Origin: Pseudomonadota bacterium
GTDB lineage: Bacteria > Pseudomonadota > Gammaproteobacteria > Xanthomonadales > Xanthomonadaceae
DNA: 64,000 nt
Direction: 5' to 3'
Assembly: GCA_023399815.1 (NCBI GenBank)
Contig: JAEWOJ010000018.1
Coordinates: forward strand, 1-64,000
The translations under genes were made by a program, and so were the position numbers. The notes under the pieces were generated by a model. The model ran no database searches and was not told the origin of the DNA. It saw only the letters and a list, made by a program, of their open reading frames with translations. Shown in pieces: positions 18,300 to 28,223 of the stretch; the stretch's first letter is position 1; every line of letters starts with the position of its first letter.

Positions 18300-18678
18300 G
18301 TGGCGGCCCTCGCGCTGGCTGGCCGGCGCGCTGGCGCTGCTCGGGCTGCTGGCCGCGCTCGCGCTGTTGAACTGCGAACTGGGACGTCCCGTCGCGTGGC
18401 CGGCCGTGCTGCTGGCGCTGGGGTGGGGCCTCCTGCTGGCATGGCGTGGGCTGCGCCGGATGCCGCGGCAACTGCTGGTTCCGCCGGCACCGGTACCGGC
18501 CAGCGTGGATGGCATGGCGATCGACGCGCTGGAACTGCTGGAACGCGGCCCCCTGCTGGTGCTGCGCTGGCGTGCGGGAAAACGGCGCGGGCACCTGCTG
18601 TTCTGGCCGGATACGCTGCCGCGCGCGCGGCGACGTGAACTGCGACTGGCCGTGCGCGCCCGCGCCGTTTCCCGTTAG
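18250..18678 (+). CDS. ygfX: YgfX-family membrane protein (CptA-like)
   Basis: A protein of about 142 residues of the YgfX family, a membrane partner of SdhE. The E. coli member was proposed to be a toxin that blocks FtsZ/MreB polymerisation. It shows [16 protein letters not shown], two close transmembrane helices (about residues 23-45 and 49-65) and the C-terminal [15 protein letters not shown]. The only ATG upstream of the domain is at 18250, inside sdhE (50-bp overlap). The true start may be a rarer codon nearer 18290, so the first 15 residues are doubtful. Confidence 0.8.
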   Translation: MRRRQPCWNTSAPFRCEWRPSRWLAGALALLGLLAALALLNCELGRPVAWPAVLLALGWGLLLAWRGLRRMPRQLLVPPAPVPASVDGMAIDALELLERGPLLVLRWRAGKRRGHLLFWPDTLPRARRRELRLAVRARAVSR

Positions 18679-18722
18679 CGGGCGGGGATGGCAACATGGC
18701 GCCACTTCATCGGCACACGCGC

Positions 18723-19964
18723 ATGTTCAGACCCTTACCCGTCGCAATCGGATTGCGCTACCTGCGGGCCAAGCGCCGCAACGGCTTCATCTCCTTCATC
18801 TCCATGGCCTCGATCCTCGGCATCGCGCTCGGGGTGACGGTGCTGATCACCACGCTGGCGGTGATGAGCGGTTTCCAGAAGGAAATCCGCGACCGCCTGC
18901 TGCAGATGTCGGCCCACGCCACGGTCAGCGCCGAAGGTGCGCCGATGACCGACTGGCAGCACGCGGTGGACGTGGCGATGCGCGATCCGCGCGTGGCCGG
19001 CGCCGCGCCCTACATCGAGATCCAGGGCATGCTCGCCGGCCCGCGCGTGCAGGGCGCGATCGTGCAGGGCGTCGACCCGGCGCTGGAGCCGAAGGTGTCG
19101 GTGCTGGGCGAGAAGATGAAGCAGGGTTCGCTGGACAGCCTGCAGCCGGGCGGGTTCAACATCCTGCTCGGCAAGGAACTGGCGCTGTGGCTGGGCGTGG
19201 ACGTGGGCGACAGCGTGGTGGCGACGCTGGCCGAGATCCAGGGCACCCCGGTCGGGGCGATGGCGCGGACCAAGCGCTTCAAGGTCAGCGGCATCTTCGA
19301 GGCCGGCTCCAACGAGGTCGACCGCGGCGTGGCCTTCGTCAACATGCAGGATCTGGAACGGGTGCTGCGCGTGGACGGCGTCACCGGCGTGCGCCTGAAG
19401 CTGCACGACATGGACCAGGCCTATACCGTGGCGCGCGACCTGGCCCTGAACCTCGACGGCTATTACCGGGTCAGCGACTGGACCCAGGAGAACGCGAACC
19501 TCTACCACTCGCTGCGCATGGAAAAGACGGTGATGGGCATCCTGTTGTCGCTGATCGTCGCCATGGGCGCGTTCAACCTGGTGTCCTCGCAGGTGATGCT
19601 GGTGACCGACAAGCAGGCCGACATCGCCATCCTGCGCACGCTGGGGCTGACCCCGGGCGGGGTGATGCAGGTGTTCATGGTGCAGGGCAGCCTGATCGGG
19701 CTGATGGGCACGGTGGCCGGCGTGGTCGGCGGCATCGCGCTGACGCTCAACCTGGAGCGCATCCTCGGCCTGATCGAGTCGACCTTCAACATCAAGCTGC
19801 TGCCGGAGGACGTGTACTACATCACCGGCCTGCCGACCGACATGCAGACCGGCGACATCGTCGTCATCACCGCGGTGGCGCTGCTGATGAGCTTCCTGGC
19901 GACGCTGTACCCGGCCTGGCGCGCGGCGCGCACCCAGCCGGCGGAGGCGCTGCGCTATGAGTGA
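18723..19964 (+). CDS. lolC: Lipoprotein-releasing ABC transporter permease (LolC/LolE family)
   Basis: A 413-residue inner-membrane permease that extracts outer-membrane lipoproteins for transfer to LolA. The N-terminal helix has [20 protein letters not shown] large periplasmic domain spans about residues 50-265. Three more helices follow, including [19 protein letters not shown]. It starts [20 protein letters not shown], typical of the family. Only one LolC/LolE-type permease lies next to lolD, so a homodimer (as described for LolF) or a distant partner is needed. Confidence 0.92.
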   Translation: MFRPLPVAIGLRYLRAKRRNGFISFISMASILGIALGVTVLITTLAVMSGFQKEIRDRLLQMSAHATVSAEGAPMTDWQHAVDVAMRDPRVAGAAPYIEIQGMLAGPRVQGAIVQGVDPALEPKVSVLGEKMKQGSLDSLQPGGFNILLGKELALWLGVDVGDSVVATLAEIQGTPVGAMARTKRFKVSGIFEAGSNEVDRGVAFVNMQDLERVLRVDGVTGVRLKLHDMDQAYTVARDLALNLDGYYRVSDWTQENANLYHSLRMEKTVMGILLSLIVAMGAFNLVSSQVMLVTDKQADIAILRTLGLTPGGVMQVFMVQGSLIGLMGTVAGVVGGIALTLNLERILGLIESTFNIKLLPEDVYYITGLPTDMQTGDIVVITAVALLMSFLATLYPAWRAARTQPAEALRYE

Positions 19965-20667
19965 GAACGCGAACATGGAATCGGTGATCCGCGCCGAAGG
20001 GCTGGCCAAGACCTACGCCGAAGGGCGCATGCGTACGCCGGTGTTCGACGGCCTGGAACTGGACGTGGCGCCGGGCGAGACGGTGGCGATCGTCGGCGCC
20101 TCCGGCGCCGGCAAAAGCACGCTGCTGCACCTGCTGGGCGGGCTGGACGTGCCCACCGCCGGCGAGGTCTACGTGGCCGGGCAACGCATGTCGACGCTGT
20201 CCGATGCGCAGCGCGGGCGCCTGCGCAACAGCTCGCTGGGCTTCGTCTACCAGTTCCACCACCTGCTGCCGGAATTCACCGCGCTGGAGAACGTGATGAT
20301 GCCGGTGATGCTGGGAGGCGCCGAGGTGGCGGCCGCCGGGCAGCGGGCGAAGGCCCTGCTGGAATCGGTGGGGCTGGGGCACCGGCTGGAGCACAAGCCG
20401 GGCGAACTGTCCGGCGGCGAGCGCCAGCGCGCGGCGGTGGCGCGGGCGCTGGTCAACCAGCCGGCCTGCGTGCTCGGCGACGAACCCACCGGCAACCTCG
20501 ACGACAAGACCGCCGCGACGGTGTTCGAGCTGATGCTGGAACTGAACCGCGCGCACCGGACCAGCCTGGTGCTGGTGACCCACGACCGCGGCCTGGCCCG
20601 CAGGCTGGACCGGGTGCTGGAACTGCGCGAGGCGCGGCTGCACCCGCTCGCCCGCGCCGAGGTCTGA
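19957..20667 (+). CDS. lolD: Lipoprotein-releasing ABC transporter ATPase
   Basis: A 236-residue ATPase of the LolCDE complex. Walker A is GASGAGKST, the Q-loop region is [18 protein letters not shown], the signature [17 protein letters not shown], and Walker [27 protein letters not shown] is characteristic of LolD. Its start overlaps the permease gene by eight bases. A GC hairpin follows the stop (20673-20698). Confidence 0.95.
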   Translation: MSENANMESVIRAEGLAKTYAEGRMRTPVFDGLELDVAPGETVAIVGASGAGKSTLLHLLGGLDVPTAGEVYVAGQRMSTLSDAQRGRLRNSSLGFVYQFHHLLPEFTALENVMMPVMLGGAEVAAAGQRAKALLESVGLGHRLEHKPGELSGGERQRAAVARALVNQPACVLGDEPTGNLDDKTAATVFELMLELNRAHRTSLVLVTHDRGLARRLDRVLELREARLHPLARAEV

Positions 20668-20672
20668 GAACG

Positions 20673-20698
20673 GCCCCGCGCTCGCCCAATAGCGGGGC
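20673..20698 (+). terminator. Candidate terminator after lolD
   Basis: GCCCCGC (20673-20679) pairs with GCGGGGC (20692-20698) six bases after the lolD stop. No T run follows, so it may only stabilise the 3' end. Confidence 0.35.
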
Positions 20699-20801
20699 AC
20701 GCTGTAATCCGGCACGCCGGCTGAATCGGCGGCGGATTCCCGCTTGCGCCTCACCGGGCGGGGTGCAAGATGGCGCGGTATTCCCGAGCAGGAGGTGTGT
20801 C

Positions 20802-21260
20802 GTGAAACGTCTGGCAATGGTTCTACTCGCCGCCGCGGTCCTGGCCGGCTGCGCCACGGCAGGCAGGCTTTCCAGCAGCGAGCGGCTGGCGCTGTACCGG
20901 GCCCATGCCGGCGCGCCGGTCAGGGACTTCCAGTATTTCGGCTCGCTCAACGGCTGGACCGAACTCGGCGACAGCGCGCTGGCGGTGTGGACCCGGCCCA
21001 GCGAAGCCTGGTTGCTGAGCCTGAGCGGCCCGTGCATGGATCTTTCCTATGCGCCGGCGATCAGCGTGACCAACATGATGGGGCGGGTGTCGGCGAAGTT
21101 CGACCGCGTGATCGTGCGCGGCGGCAGCCCGGGCATGGTGCCGATGCCCTGCCGGATCGATACCATCCAGCCGCTGGACGTGAAGGCGCTGCGCGTATCG
21201 GAAAAGGAGCTGCGCGAGGCCAAGATCGAGGCGCGCACCGAGGAGCAGGGCGGCAACTGA
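20802..21260 (+). CDS. Lipoprotein, DUF6491-like
   Basis: A 152-residue predicted outer-membrane lipoprotein. A GTG at 20802 follows an AGGAGG ribosome site, and the lipobox is LAGC with the lipidated Cys near residue 18. The mature part contains YRAHAGAPVRDFQYFG and the cysteines of GPCMDL and MPCRIDTIQPLD, which fits small lipoproteins of the DUF6491 type known in Xanthomonadaceae. Function is unknown. It follows lolD after 134 bp, and its own product would be a client of that system. Confidence 0.8.
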   Translation: MKRLAMVLLAAAVLAGCATAGRLSSSERLALYRAHAGAPVRDFQYFGSLNGWTELGDSALAVWTRPSEAWLLSLSGPCMDLSYAPAISVTNMMGRVSAKFDRVIVRGGSPGMVPMPCRIDTIQPLDVKALRVSEKELREAKIEARTEEQGGN

Positions 21261-21266
21261 CGCCGG

Positions 21267-21524
21267 GTAGGCCGGGGCTACGCCCCGACGCTCGTCGTCA
21301 TCCATTCCGCGGGTCGGGGGGGCAACCCCGACCTACAGGGTCTCATGTGCGACATGGCCGCTCAGCTTTTCCGTGCCGCCGGCCGAACGGAAACCGTAGG
21401 TCGGGGCTACGCCCCCGACGCTCGTCGCCATCCATTCCGTGGGGCGGGGATGCAACCCGACCTACGGGGTCTCGGGTGCGACGAAGCCGGCCGGCTTTTC
21501 CGCGCCGCCGCCGAACAGGAACTT
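21267..21524. repeat. Tandem duplication of about 129 bp including the 3' end of yggX
   Basis: Copy 1 starts at 21267 and copy 2 at 21396. Both begin GTAGGYCGGGGCTACGCCCC, run through CGACGCTCGTCGYCATCCATTCC and CCCGACCTAC, then GGTCTC and GTGCGAC, and continue into CAGCTTTTCC or CGGCTTTTCC and GCCGCC. The last 60 bp of copy 2 lie inside the yggX coding region. The matching part of copy 1 is a non-coding fossil of the yggX 3' end. Each copy also holds an internal inverted repeat (GTAGGYCGGGG against CCCGACCTAC). Confidence 0.85.
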
Positions 21525-21737
21525 GACCAGTTCTTCCTCCAGGAACGCGCGGTGCTTCGGGTCGCGCGGCGAGAGCCGGTTCTCGTTGATCAGCATGGTC
21601 TGGTGCGCCAGCCAGGCCGCCCACGCCTGCTTGCCGATGTTGGCGAAGATGCGCTGGCCCAGTTCGCCGGGGTAGGGCACGAAGTCCAGGCCTTCGGTTT
21701 CGCGTTGTTCGTACTGGCAGAAGACGGAGCGGGGCAT
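21462..21737 (-). CDS. yggX: Fe(II)-trafficking / oxidative damage protection protein
   Basis: A 91-residue YggX-family protein that protects Fe-S proteins and takes part in iron trafficking. It starts [19 protein letters not shown] and carries the conserved single Cys7. The core [18 protein letters not shown] and [19 protein letters not shown] match the family. Its stop codon TAG is formed by the GTAG end of the downstream repeat. It lies 31 bp after mutY in the same direction, the same pairing as in E. coli. Confidence 0.95.
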   Translation of the reverse strand: MPRSVFCQYEQRETEGLDFVPYPGELGQRIFANIGKQAWAAWLAHQTMLINENRLSPRDPKHRAFLEEELVKFLFGGGAEKPAGFVAPETP

Positions 21738-21768
21738 GCGGTATTCCTGTCGATGGAGCGGGCCGCCG

Positions 21769-22815
21769 TCAGTGGCGGTCGAGCAGCTTGCGGATCGGCG
21801 CGGGCAGGCCCAGTGAGGCCAGATCGGCACGGGCAACCCAACGCAGGTCGTCATTGTCGCCCACGCGCGGTCGCAGGGCGACCTTGCGCAGGTGCAGCGG
21901 CTGCAGGTGCAGGCGGTAGTGGCTGAAGGTGTGGACGACCAGCGGCAGTTCCTCGGCACCGTCGTAGTCGCCGTCGATATGGCCGGCGAACCATTCGCGC
22001 AGTGCGGCGTCGGTGTCGGCCTGCGGCAGCGTCCACAGCGAGGCCCAGATGCCGACGGGAGGGCGCTTGAGCAGCAGGATGTGGCCCTGCGCGTCTTCCA
22101 GCAGCAGCGCGCTGGCCTCGCGCTCGGGCAGCACCTTGCTCGGCTTGGGCGTGGGCAGCGCATCCACCAGTCCCTGCGTTTGCGCGGCGCAGCCATCGCG
22201 TACCGGGCACAGGATGCAGGCCGGATTGGCGCGGGTGCACAGCGTGGCGCCGAAATCCATCTGCGCCTGCGTCCAGTCGGCCATGCGTCCCTGCGGCACC
22301 TGCTCCACGTGCTGCGCGGCCAGCGCCCATAACTGCTTCTCGATGGCGGGCAGGCCCGGGTAGCCGGCGATGCCGTAATGGCGGGTCAGCACGCGCTTGA
22401 CGTTGCCGTCGAGGATCGGGAACGGGTCGTTCCAGGCCTGGCTGAGGATGGCGCCGGCGGTGCTGCGGCCGATGCCGGGCAGCGCCAGCAGGGCGTCGAG
22501 GTCGCGCGGCAGGTCGCCGTCGTGCAGTTCGACGCAGCGCCTGGCGGCGGCATGCAGGTTGCGCGCGCGGGCGTAGTAGCCCAGCCCGGCCCAGTGCGCC
22601 ATCAGCGTGTCGTTGTCGGCCGCGGCCAGGTCGGGCAGCGTCGGGAACGACTGCACGAAGCGCTGGAAATAGGGGATGACCGTGGCGACCTGGGTCTGCT
22701 GCAGCATGATCTCCGACAGCCATACCCGGTACGGCGTGCGCGGGTGCTGCCAGGGCAGGTCGTGGCGGCCGTGGTGGTCGAACCAGTCGAGCAGGCGGGT
22801 GGCAAAGTGGGGCAT
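21769..22815 (-). CDS. mutY: Adenine DNA glycosylase
   Basis: A 348-residue base-excision enzyme that removes A paired with 8-oxoguanine. The helix-hairpin-helix is [16 protein letters not shown] and the catalytic Asp is in [10 protein letters not shown]. The [4Fe-4S] loop [17 protein letters not shown] has the exact C-x6-C-x2-C-x5-C spacing. The C-terminal MutT-like 8-oxoG recognition domain includes [18 protein letters not shown]. The start [19 protein letters not shown] is standard. Confidence 0.97.
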   Translation of the reverse strand: MPHFATRLLDWFDHHGRHDLPWQHPRTPYRVWLSEIMLQQTQVATVIPYFQRFVQSFPTLPDLAAADNDTLMAHWAGLGYYARARNLHAAARRCVELHDGDLPRDLDALLALPGIGRSTAGAILSQAWNDPFPILDGNVKRVLTRHYGIAGYPGLPAIEKQLWALAAQHVEQVPQGRMADWTQAQMDFGATLCTRANPACILCPVRDGCAAQTQGLVDALPTPKPSKVLPEREASALLLEDAQGHILLLKRPPVGIWASLWTLPQADTDAALREWFAGHIDGDYDGAEELPLVVHTFSHYRLHLQPLHLRKVALRPRVGDNDDLRWVARADLASLGLPAPIRKLLDRH

Positions 22816-22840
22816 GGACTATCGCGGGGGCTTGGTTATG

Positions 22841-22976
22841 TTCCCTTCTCCCACTGGGAGAAGGTGCCCCGAAGGGGCGGATGAGGGTAAGGGCGAAGCC
22901 TCGTGCGGCCAGGCATTGCGAGGGCTTCGCCCCAACCCTCACCCCAACCCTTCTCCCGGTGGGAGAGGGGCTCAAG
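22841..22976. repeat. Mosaic palindromic repeat (copy 3) between mutY and ftsY
   Basis: This is the shortest and cleanest copy, running from CCCTTCTCCCACTGGGAG through GAAGGGGCGGATGAGGGT and CACCCCAACC to TTCTCCC..GGGAGAGGGG. It is bounded directly by the ftsY stop codon (22972-22974), so the repeat begins where the gene ends. Confidence 0.85.
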
Positions 22977-24171
22977 CCGCTCCCAGCGCCTCCGGCAGCA
23001 GCGCATCGACGAAGGCTTCCGGGTCGAACACGCGCAGGTCTTCGGGGCGCTCGCCGATGCCGGCGAAGCGGATCGGGATGCCGAACTCGCGCGCCAGCGC
23101 GAACACCACGCCGCCCTTGGCGGTGCCGTCGAGCTTGGTCACCACCAGCCCCGTGACGCCGGCGGCGGCATGGAACTGGCGCAGCTGGTTCAGCGCGTTC
23201 TGGCCGGTGGTGCCGTCGATCACCATCAGCACCTCGTGCGGCGCGGTGTCGTCGATCTTGCCGAGCACGCGGCGGATCTTGCTCAACTCGTTCATCAGCC
23301 CGGCCTGGGTGTGCAGGCGGCCGGCGGTATCGGCGATCAGCACGCTGGTGCCGCGAGCCTTGCCGGCCTGCAGCGCATCGAAGGCGACCGAGGCGGCATC
23401 GGCGTTCTGGCCCTGGGCGATCACGGCCACGCCGTTGCGCTCGCCCCATATCTGAAGCTGCGCCACGGCGGCGGCGCGGAAGGTGTCGCCGGCGGCCAGC
23501 ATCAGGCTGTGGCCTTCGTCCTTGAAGCGCTTGGCGAGCTTGCCGATGGTGGTGGTCTTGCCGACGCCGTTGACGCCGACGGTGAGGATCACGAACGGCC
23601 TGGCGTTGCCGTCGATGACCAGCGGCCGGGAAACCGGCTGCAGCAGGGCGATCAGGTCGGCGCGCAGGGCGGCGAGCAGGGCGTTGGCGTCGGTGAACTC
23701 GCGCGCCTTCATGCGCCTGCGCAGGTCCTCGACCAGCGCGGTGGTGGCGGGCACGCCGACGTCGGCGGTCAGCAGCGCGGTCTCGATCTCGTCGAGCAGG
23801 TCGTCGTCCAGCCGCGGATTGCGCGAGAACAGGCCGCCGAAGCTGCGGGCGAAGGCGCTGTTGCGCAGGCGGTCGCGCCAGCCGGACTTGCCGGCAGCCG
23901 CCGCCGGCGCGGCGTTGGCGGGGATCAGGCCGGCATCGCTTTCCATCGCCGCCGGCTGCCCGGGAGCGTCGGCAACGGGAATATCGGCGGGAACGGGCTC
24001 CTGCGCCGGGACCACGACCTCGGCAGAGGGCGCCTCGACGACCGGCGCGGTCGGCGCTTCCTGTTCGACGGGCGAGGGGACGGCGGAGGTCAGCTCCTCG
24101 GCGCTGAACTGCGGGGGCTTGCCGACCGCAGGGGTGTCCTGGGGCTTCTTGCGACGGAAAAAACTGAGCAT
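22972..24171 (-). CDS. ftsY: Signal recognition particle receptor FtsY
   Basis: A 399-residue SRP receptor GTPase. Residues 1-90 are an acidic, Pro/Ala/Glu-rich membrane-linking A domain. The NG domain follows with G1 GVNGVGKTTTIGKLAKRF, DTFRAAAVAQLQIWGER, DTAGRLHTQAGLMNEL, and G4 TKLDGTAKGG. The start MLSFFRRKKPQDTP is typical. The gene ends directly at a repeat element. Confidence 0.97.
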   Translation of the reverse strand: MLSFFRRKKPQDTPAVGKPPQFSAEELTSAVPSPVEQEAPTAPVVEAPSAEVVVPAQEPVPADIPVADAPGQPAAMESDAGLIPANAAPAAAAGKSGWRDRLRNSAFARSFGGLFSRNPRLDDDLLDEIETALLTADVGVPATTALVEDLRRRMKAREFTDANALLAALRADLIALLQPVSRPLVIDGNARPFVILTVGVNGVGKTTTIGKLAKRFKDEGHSLMLAAGDTFRAAAVAQLQIWGERNGVAVIAQGQNADAASVAFDALQAGKARGTSVLIADTAGRLHTQAGLMNELSKIRRVLGKIDDTAPHEVLMVIDGTTGQNALNQLRQFHAAAGVTGLVVTKLDGTAKGGVVFALAREFGIPIRFAGIGERPEDLRVFDPEAFVDALLPEALGAA

Positions 24172-24281
24172 GGATGAGAAAAACCGGGGCAGGTGGACAT
24201 GCTACCACCGGCGCTGGCCGCGGCCGGTTCGCAGGTCCGTGAAAGGGTTAAAGTTGCCGCGTTTCCGGCCGATGCCATGGC

Positions 24282-24581
24282 ATGAACGCGATTTCCTCCA
24301 TTGCCGGTTCCGGCATGCGTGTCGCCGTGATGGGCGTGCGCGTGTCGGCGCAGAACATCGCCGTGCAACCGGTAAGGCCGGTGGTGCCGCGGCAGGTGCT
24401 TGCCGTGCAGACCATCCCGGGCGGCGGCGCCAGCGCGCAGGTGGTCGCGGGAAACGAGGCGCCGGACATGGTGGCCGATCTCATGGCCGCCAAGACCTAT
24501 GAAGTGGCCTTCGCCGCCAATGCGGTGGTGATCCGGCGGAACGACGAGATGCTGGGTACGCTGTTCGACGCGTTCGCCTGA
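24282..24581 (+). CDS. Small protein with a flagellar rod/hook C-terminus-like end
   Basis: A 99-residue protein. Residues about 55-99 (VVAGNEAPDMVADLMAAKTYEVAFAA split at the helix, then NAVVIRRNDEMLGTLFDAF) resemble the C-terminal helix of flagellar rod and hook proteins (FlgC, FlgG, FlgE). The N-terminal part, ISSIAGSGMRVAVMGVRVSAQNIA, also resembles the rod N-terminal helix. The middle of a true rod protein is missing. No other flagellar gene is near. It may be a reduced, free-standing homolog. Function unknown. Confidence 0.65.
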   Translation: MNAISSIAGSGMRVAVMGVRVSAQNIAVQPVRPVVPRQVLAVQTIPGGGASAQVVAGNEAPDMVADLMAAKTYEVAFAANAVVIRRNDEMLGTLFDAFA

Positions 24582-24864
24582 TTCCTTCTCCCGTCGGGAG
24601 AAGGCCTGGCAGGATTGTCAGATTGCATGGCGAAGCCGCCGGCAAGATGAGGCATGGGGAAGTGCCGGAGGCAGGTGTCTCGAAGGGGCGGATGAAGGTA
24701 CGGGGCGAAGCCCCGTACCGCTTGTAATCACGCGGCTTCGCCCCGTGTCCTCACCCCGGCCCCCGCTCCGTGCCCCGGCCCACGCCAGCGGCGTGGGCGC
24801 TCCACCGCACGCGCGCCAGTGGCGCGCAAGCCGTGCCTTCCCGCCCCTCCGGGAGAGGGGCTTT
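24581..24864. repeat. Mosaic palindromic repeat (copy 4), long form
   Basis: It opens with a perfect hairpin CCTTCTCCC-GTC-GGGAGAAGG and closes with CTCCGGGAGAGGGG. It also contains the extra block with GCCCACGCCAGCGGCGTGGG and GCGCGCCAGTGGCGCGC shared with the copies at 30940 and 49666. It lies between the rod-like gene and the convergent htpG and may stop transcription from both sides. Confidence 0.8.
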
Positions 24865-24870
24865 GATGCA

Positions 24871-26769
24871 TCAGGCCGACAGTTCCAGCAGCAGCTTGTT
24901 GAGCCGGCGCACGTAGGCGGCGGGGTCCTTCAGGCCGTCGCCGGCGGCCAGGGCGGCCTGGTCGAACAGCACCCGCGCCAGGTCGTTGAAGCGGTCCATG
25001 TCCGGCTCGGCGTCGAGCTTCTCGATCAGCGGATGCGCCGGGTTGAACTCGAACACCGGCCGGCTCTCGGGCACCTTCTGCCCGCTGGCCTCCAGGATCT
25101 GCCGCATCTGCAGGCCCAGGTCCTGCTCGCCGATGGCCAGGATCGCCGGCGAATCGGTCAGGCGGTGGGAGACGCGCACCTCGGCCACGTCCTCGCCCAG
25201 CGCGGTCTTGATGCGCGTGGCCAGCCCTTCCTTGGCCTTGGCGGTCTCCTCCTGCGCCTTCTTCTCTTCCTCCGAATCCAGCGCGCCCAGGTCGAGGTCG
25301 CCGCGGGCGACGTCCACGAACGACTTGCCGTCGAACTCGTGCAGGTAGTTCATCAGCCACTCGTCGATGCGGTCGGTCATCAGCAGCACTTCGATGCCCT
25401 TCTTGCGGAACACCTCCAGGTGCGGGCTGTCCTTGACCTGCAGATGGCTCTCGCCGGTGAGGTAGTAGATCTTGTCCTGGCTCTCGGCCATGCGGCCGAC
25501 GTAGTCGGCCAGCGCCACGTCCTGCTCGCCGTCGTTGCTGCGGGTGGAGGCGAAGCGCAGCAGGCCGGCGATCTTCTCGCGGTTGTTGAAGTCCTCGGCC
25601 GGGCCTTCCTTCAGCACCTGGCCGAATTCCTTCCAGAAGCGCTGGTAGTCCTCGGGCCTGTCCTTGGCCAGCTTCTCCAGCATGTCGAGCGCGCGCCTGG
25701 TCAGCGCCGACTTCATCGAATCGACCACCGGGCCGGACTGCAGGATCTCGCGCGAGACGTTCAGCGGCAGATCGCTGGAATCGACCACGCCCTTGATGAA
25801 GCGCAGGTACAGCGGCAGGAACTGCTCGGCCTGGTCCATGATGAAGACGCGCTGCACATAGAGCTTCAGGCCCTTGGCGGCGTCGCGGTGGTACAGGTCG
25901 AACGGCGCGCGGCCGGGCGTGTACAGCAGCGAGGTGTACTCCAGCTTGCCCTCGACCTTGTTGTGGCTCCAGGCCAGTGGGTCGGAGAAGTCGTGGGCGA
26001 TGTGCTTGTAGAACTCGGTGTATTCCTCGTCCGAGATCTCGGACTTGGGCCGGGTCCACAGCGCATTGGCCTTGTTGACCGCTTCCCATTCCAGCGCCTC
26101 GGGCGTGTCCTCGCCGTGCTGTTCCTTGTGCAGCTCGATCGGCAGGCCGATGTGGTCGGAGTACTTCTTGACCAGCCCGCGCAGCTTCCAGTTGTCGGCG
26201 AAGCCTTCCTCGCCGTTCTTCAGATGCAGCACGATGCGGGTGCCGCGCTCGGGCTTGTCGATGGTCTCGACCTCGAACTCGCCTTCGCCGCGCGAGGACC
26301 AGTGCACGCCCTCGCTGGCCGGCAGACCGGCGCGGCGGCTGTACACGTCGACCTGATCGGCGACGATGAAGGCCGAGTAGAAGCCCACGCCGAACTGGCC
26401 GATCAGGTTGGCGTCCTTCTTCTGGTCGCCGGACAGGGCCTTGAGGAACTCGCCGGTGCCGGACTTGGCGATGGTGCCCAGGTGGGCCACGGCCTCGTCG
26501 CGGCTCATGCCGATGCCGTTGTCGTCGATGGTCAGCGTGCGCGCGGCCGGGTCGGCCTCGATGCGGATGCGCAGCGCGCCGTCGCCTTCCAGCAGCTCGG
26601 GCCGGGTCAAGGCTTCGAAGCGCAGCTTGTCGGCGGCGTCGGCGGCGTTGGACACCAGCTCGCGCAGGAAGATTTCCTTGTTCGAGTACAGCGAATGGAT
26701 CATCAGGTGCAGCAGCTGCTTCACCTCGGTCTGGAAACCGCGGGTTTCCTTGTGGGCTTCGGCGGTCAT
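24871..26769 (-). CDS. htpG: Molecular chaperone HtpG (Hsp90)
   Basis: A 632-residue bacterial Hsp90. The ATPase site motifs are [31 protein letters not shown] and [16 protein letters not shown]. The start at 26769 ([16 protein letters not shown]) drops 18 residues of a longer frame that lack similarity. Middle and C-terminal dimerisation domains are complete. A good sigma-32 promoter match lies 58 bp upstream, so heat-shock control is likely. Confidence 0.97.
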   Translation of the reverse strand: MTAEAHKETRGFQTEVKQLLHLMIHSLYSNKEIFLRELVSNAADAADKLRFEALTRPELLEGDGALRIRIEADPAARTLTIDDNGIGMSRDEAVAHLGTIAKSGTGEFLKALSGDQKKDANLIGQFGVGFYSAFIVADQVDVYSRRAGLPASEGVHWSSRGEGEFEVETIDKPERGTRIVLHLKNGEEGFADNWKLRGLVKKYSDHIGLPIELHKEQHGEDTPEALEWEAVNKANALWTRPKSEISDEEYTEFYKHIAHDFSDPLAWSHNKVEGKLEYTSLLYTPGRAPFDLYHRDAAKGLKLYVQRVFIMDQAEQFLPLYLRFIKGVVDSSDLPLNVSREILQSGPVVDSMKSALTRRALDMLEKLAKDRPEDYQRFWKEFGQVLKEGPAEDFNNREKIAGLLRFASTRSNDGEQDVALADYVGRMAESQDKIYYLTGESHLQVKDSPHLEVFRKKGIEVLLMTDRIDEWLMNYLHEFDGKSFVDVARGDLDLGALDSEEEKKAQEETAKAKEGLATRIKTALGEDVAEVRVSHRLTDSPAILAIGEQDLGLQMRQILEASGQKVPESRPVFEFNPAHPLIEKLDAEPDMDRFNDLARVLFDQAALAAGDGLKDPAAYVRRLNKLLLELSA

Positions 26770-26826
26770 CGTCGGGTTCGCTCCGTGGGTTGCCTGGGCC
26801 GCACGTGGCGGCCGATGGATCACGGG

Positions 26827-26852
26827 GTATGGGCCGGCCGGCGAATTTCAAG
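26827..26852 (-). promoter_or_regulatory. Sigma-32 type heat-shock promoter of htpG
   Basis: Read on the minus strand, the -35 element is CTTGAAA (26846-26852) and the -10 element GCCCATAC (26827-26834), separated by 11 bp. The E. coli sigma-32 consensus is CTTGAAA, 11-16 bp, CCCCATNT. The position, 58 bp before the htpG start, fits. Confidence 0.65.
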
Positions 26853-26879
26853 ATCGGCGCGCGTGCAGGCGTGCAGGAC

Positions 26880-26950
26880 CTGTAGGAGCGACGCCAGTCG
26901 CGAGGGGCTTTCCCGGTGAAGCCACATCGCGACTGGCGTCGCTCCTACAG
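26880..26950. repeat. GTAG-type inverted repeat
   Basis: Two perfect 24-base arms (26880-26903 and 26927-26950) start CTGTAGGAGCGACGCCAGTC and its complement. The 23-base centre includes GGGGCTTTCCCGGTGAAGCC, a small inner hairpin. It lies in the divergent htpG/rsmD region. Related arms occur at 17, 47166 and 62645. Confidence 0.9.
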
Positions 26951-27019
26951 TCCTGCGGGTCTGGCCGGGAAAACGCCTGCGCGGTAGCGGGTTCGGCTTA
27001 TCATGCCGGCCCCGTCCCG

Positions 27020-28179
<1,160 letters not shown>

Positions 28180-28223
28180 ACCATCCCAACAGCTGCAACG
28201 AATCCATTAGAGGGAGACGATCC

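Noticed and set aside
21341..21395. A second, partial yggX gene
   Set aside because: The similarity to the yggX 3' end is real, but the frame contains a stop and has no upstream part, so it is a duplicated fossil, not a gene.
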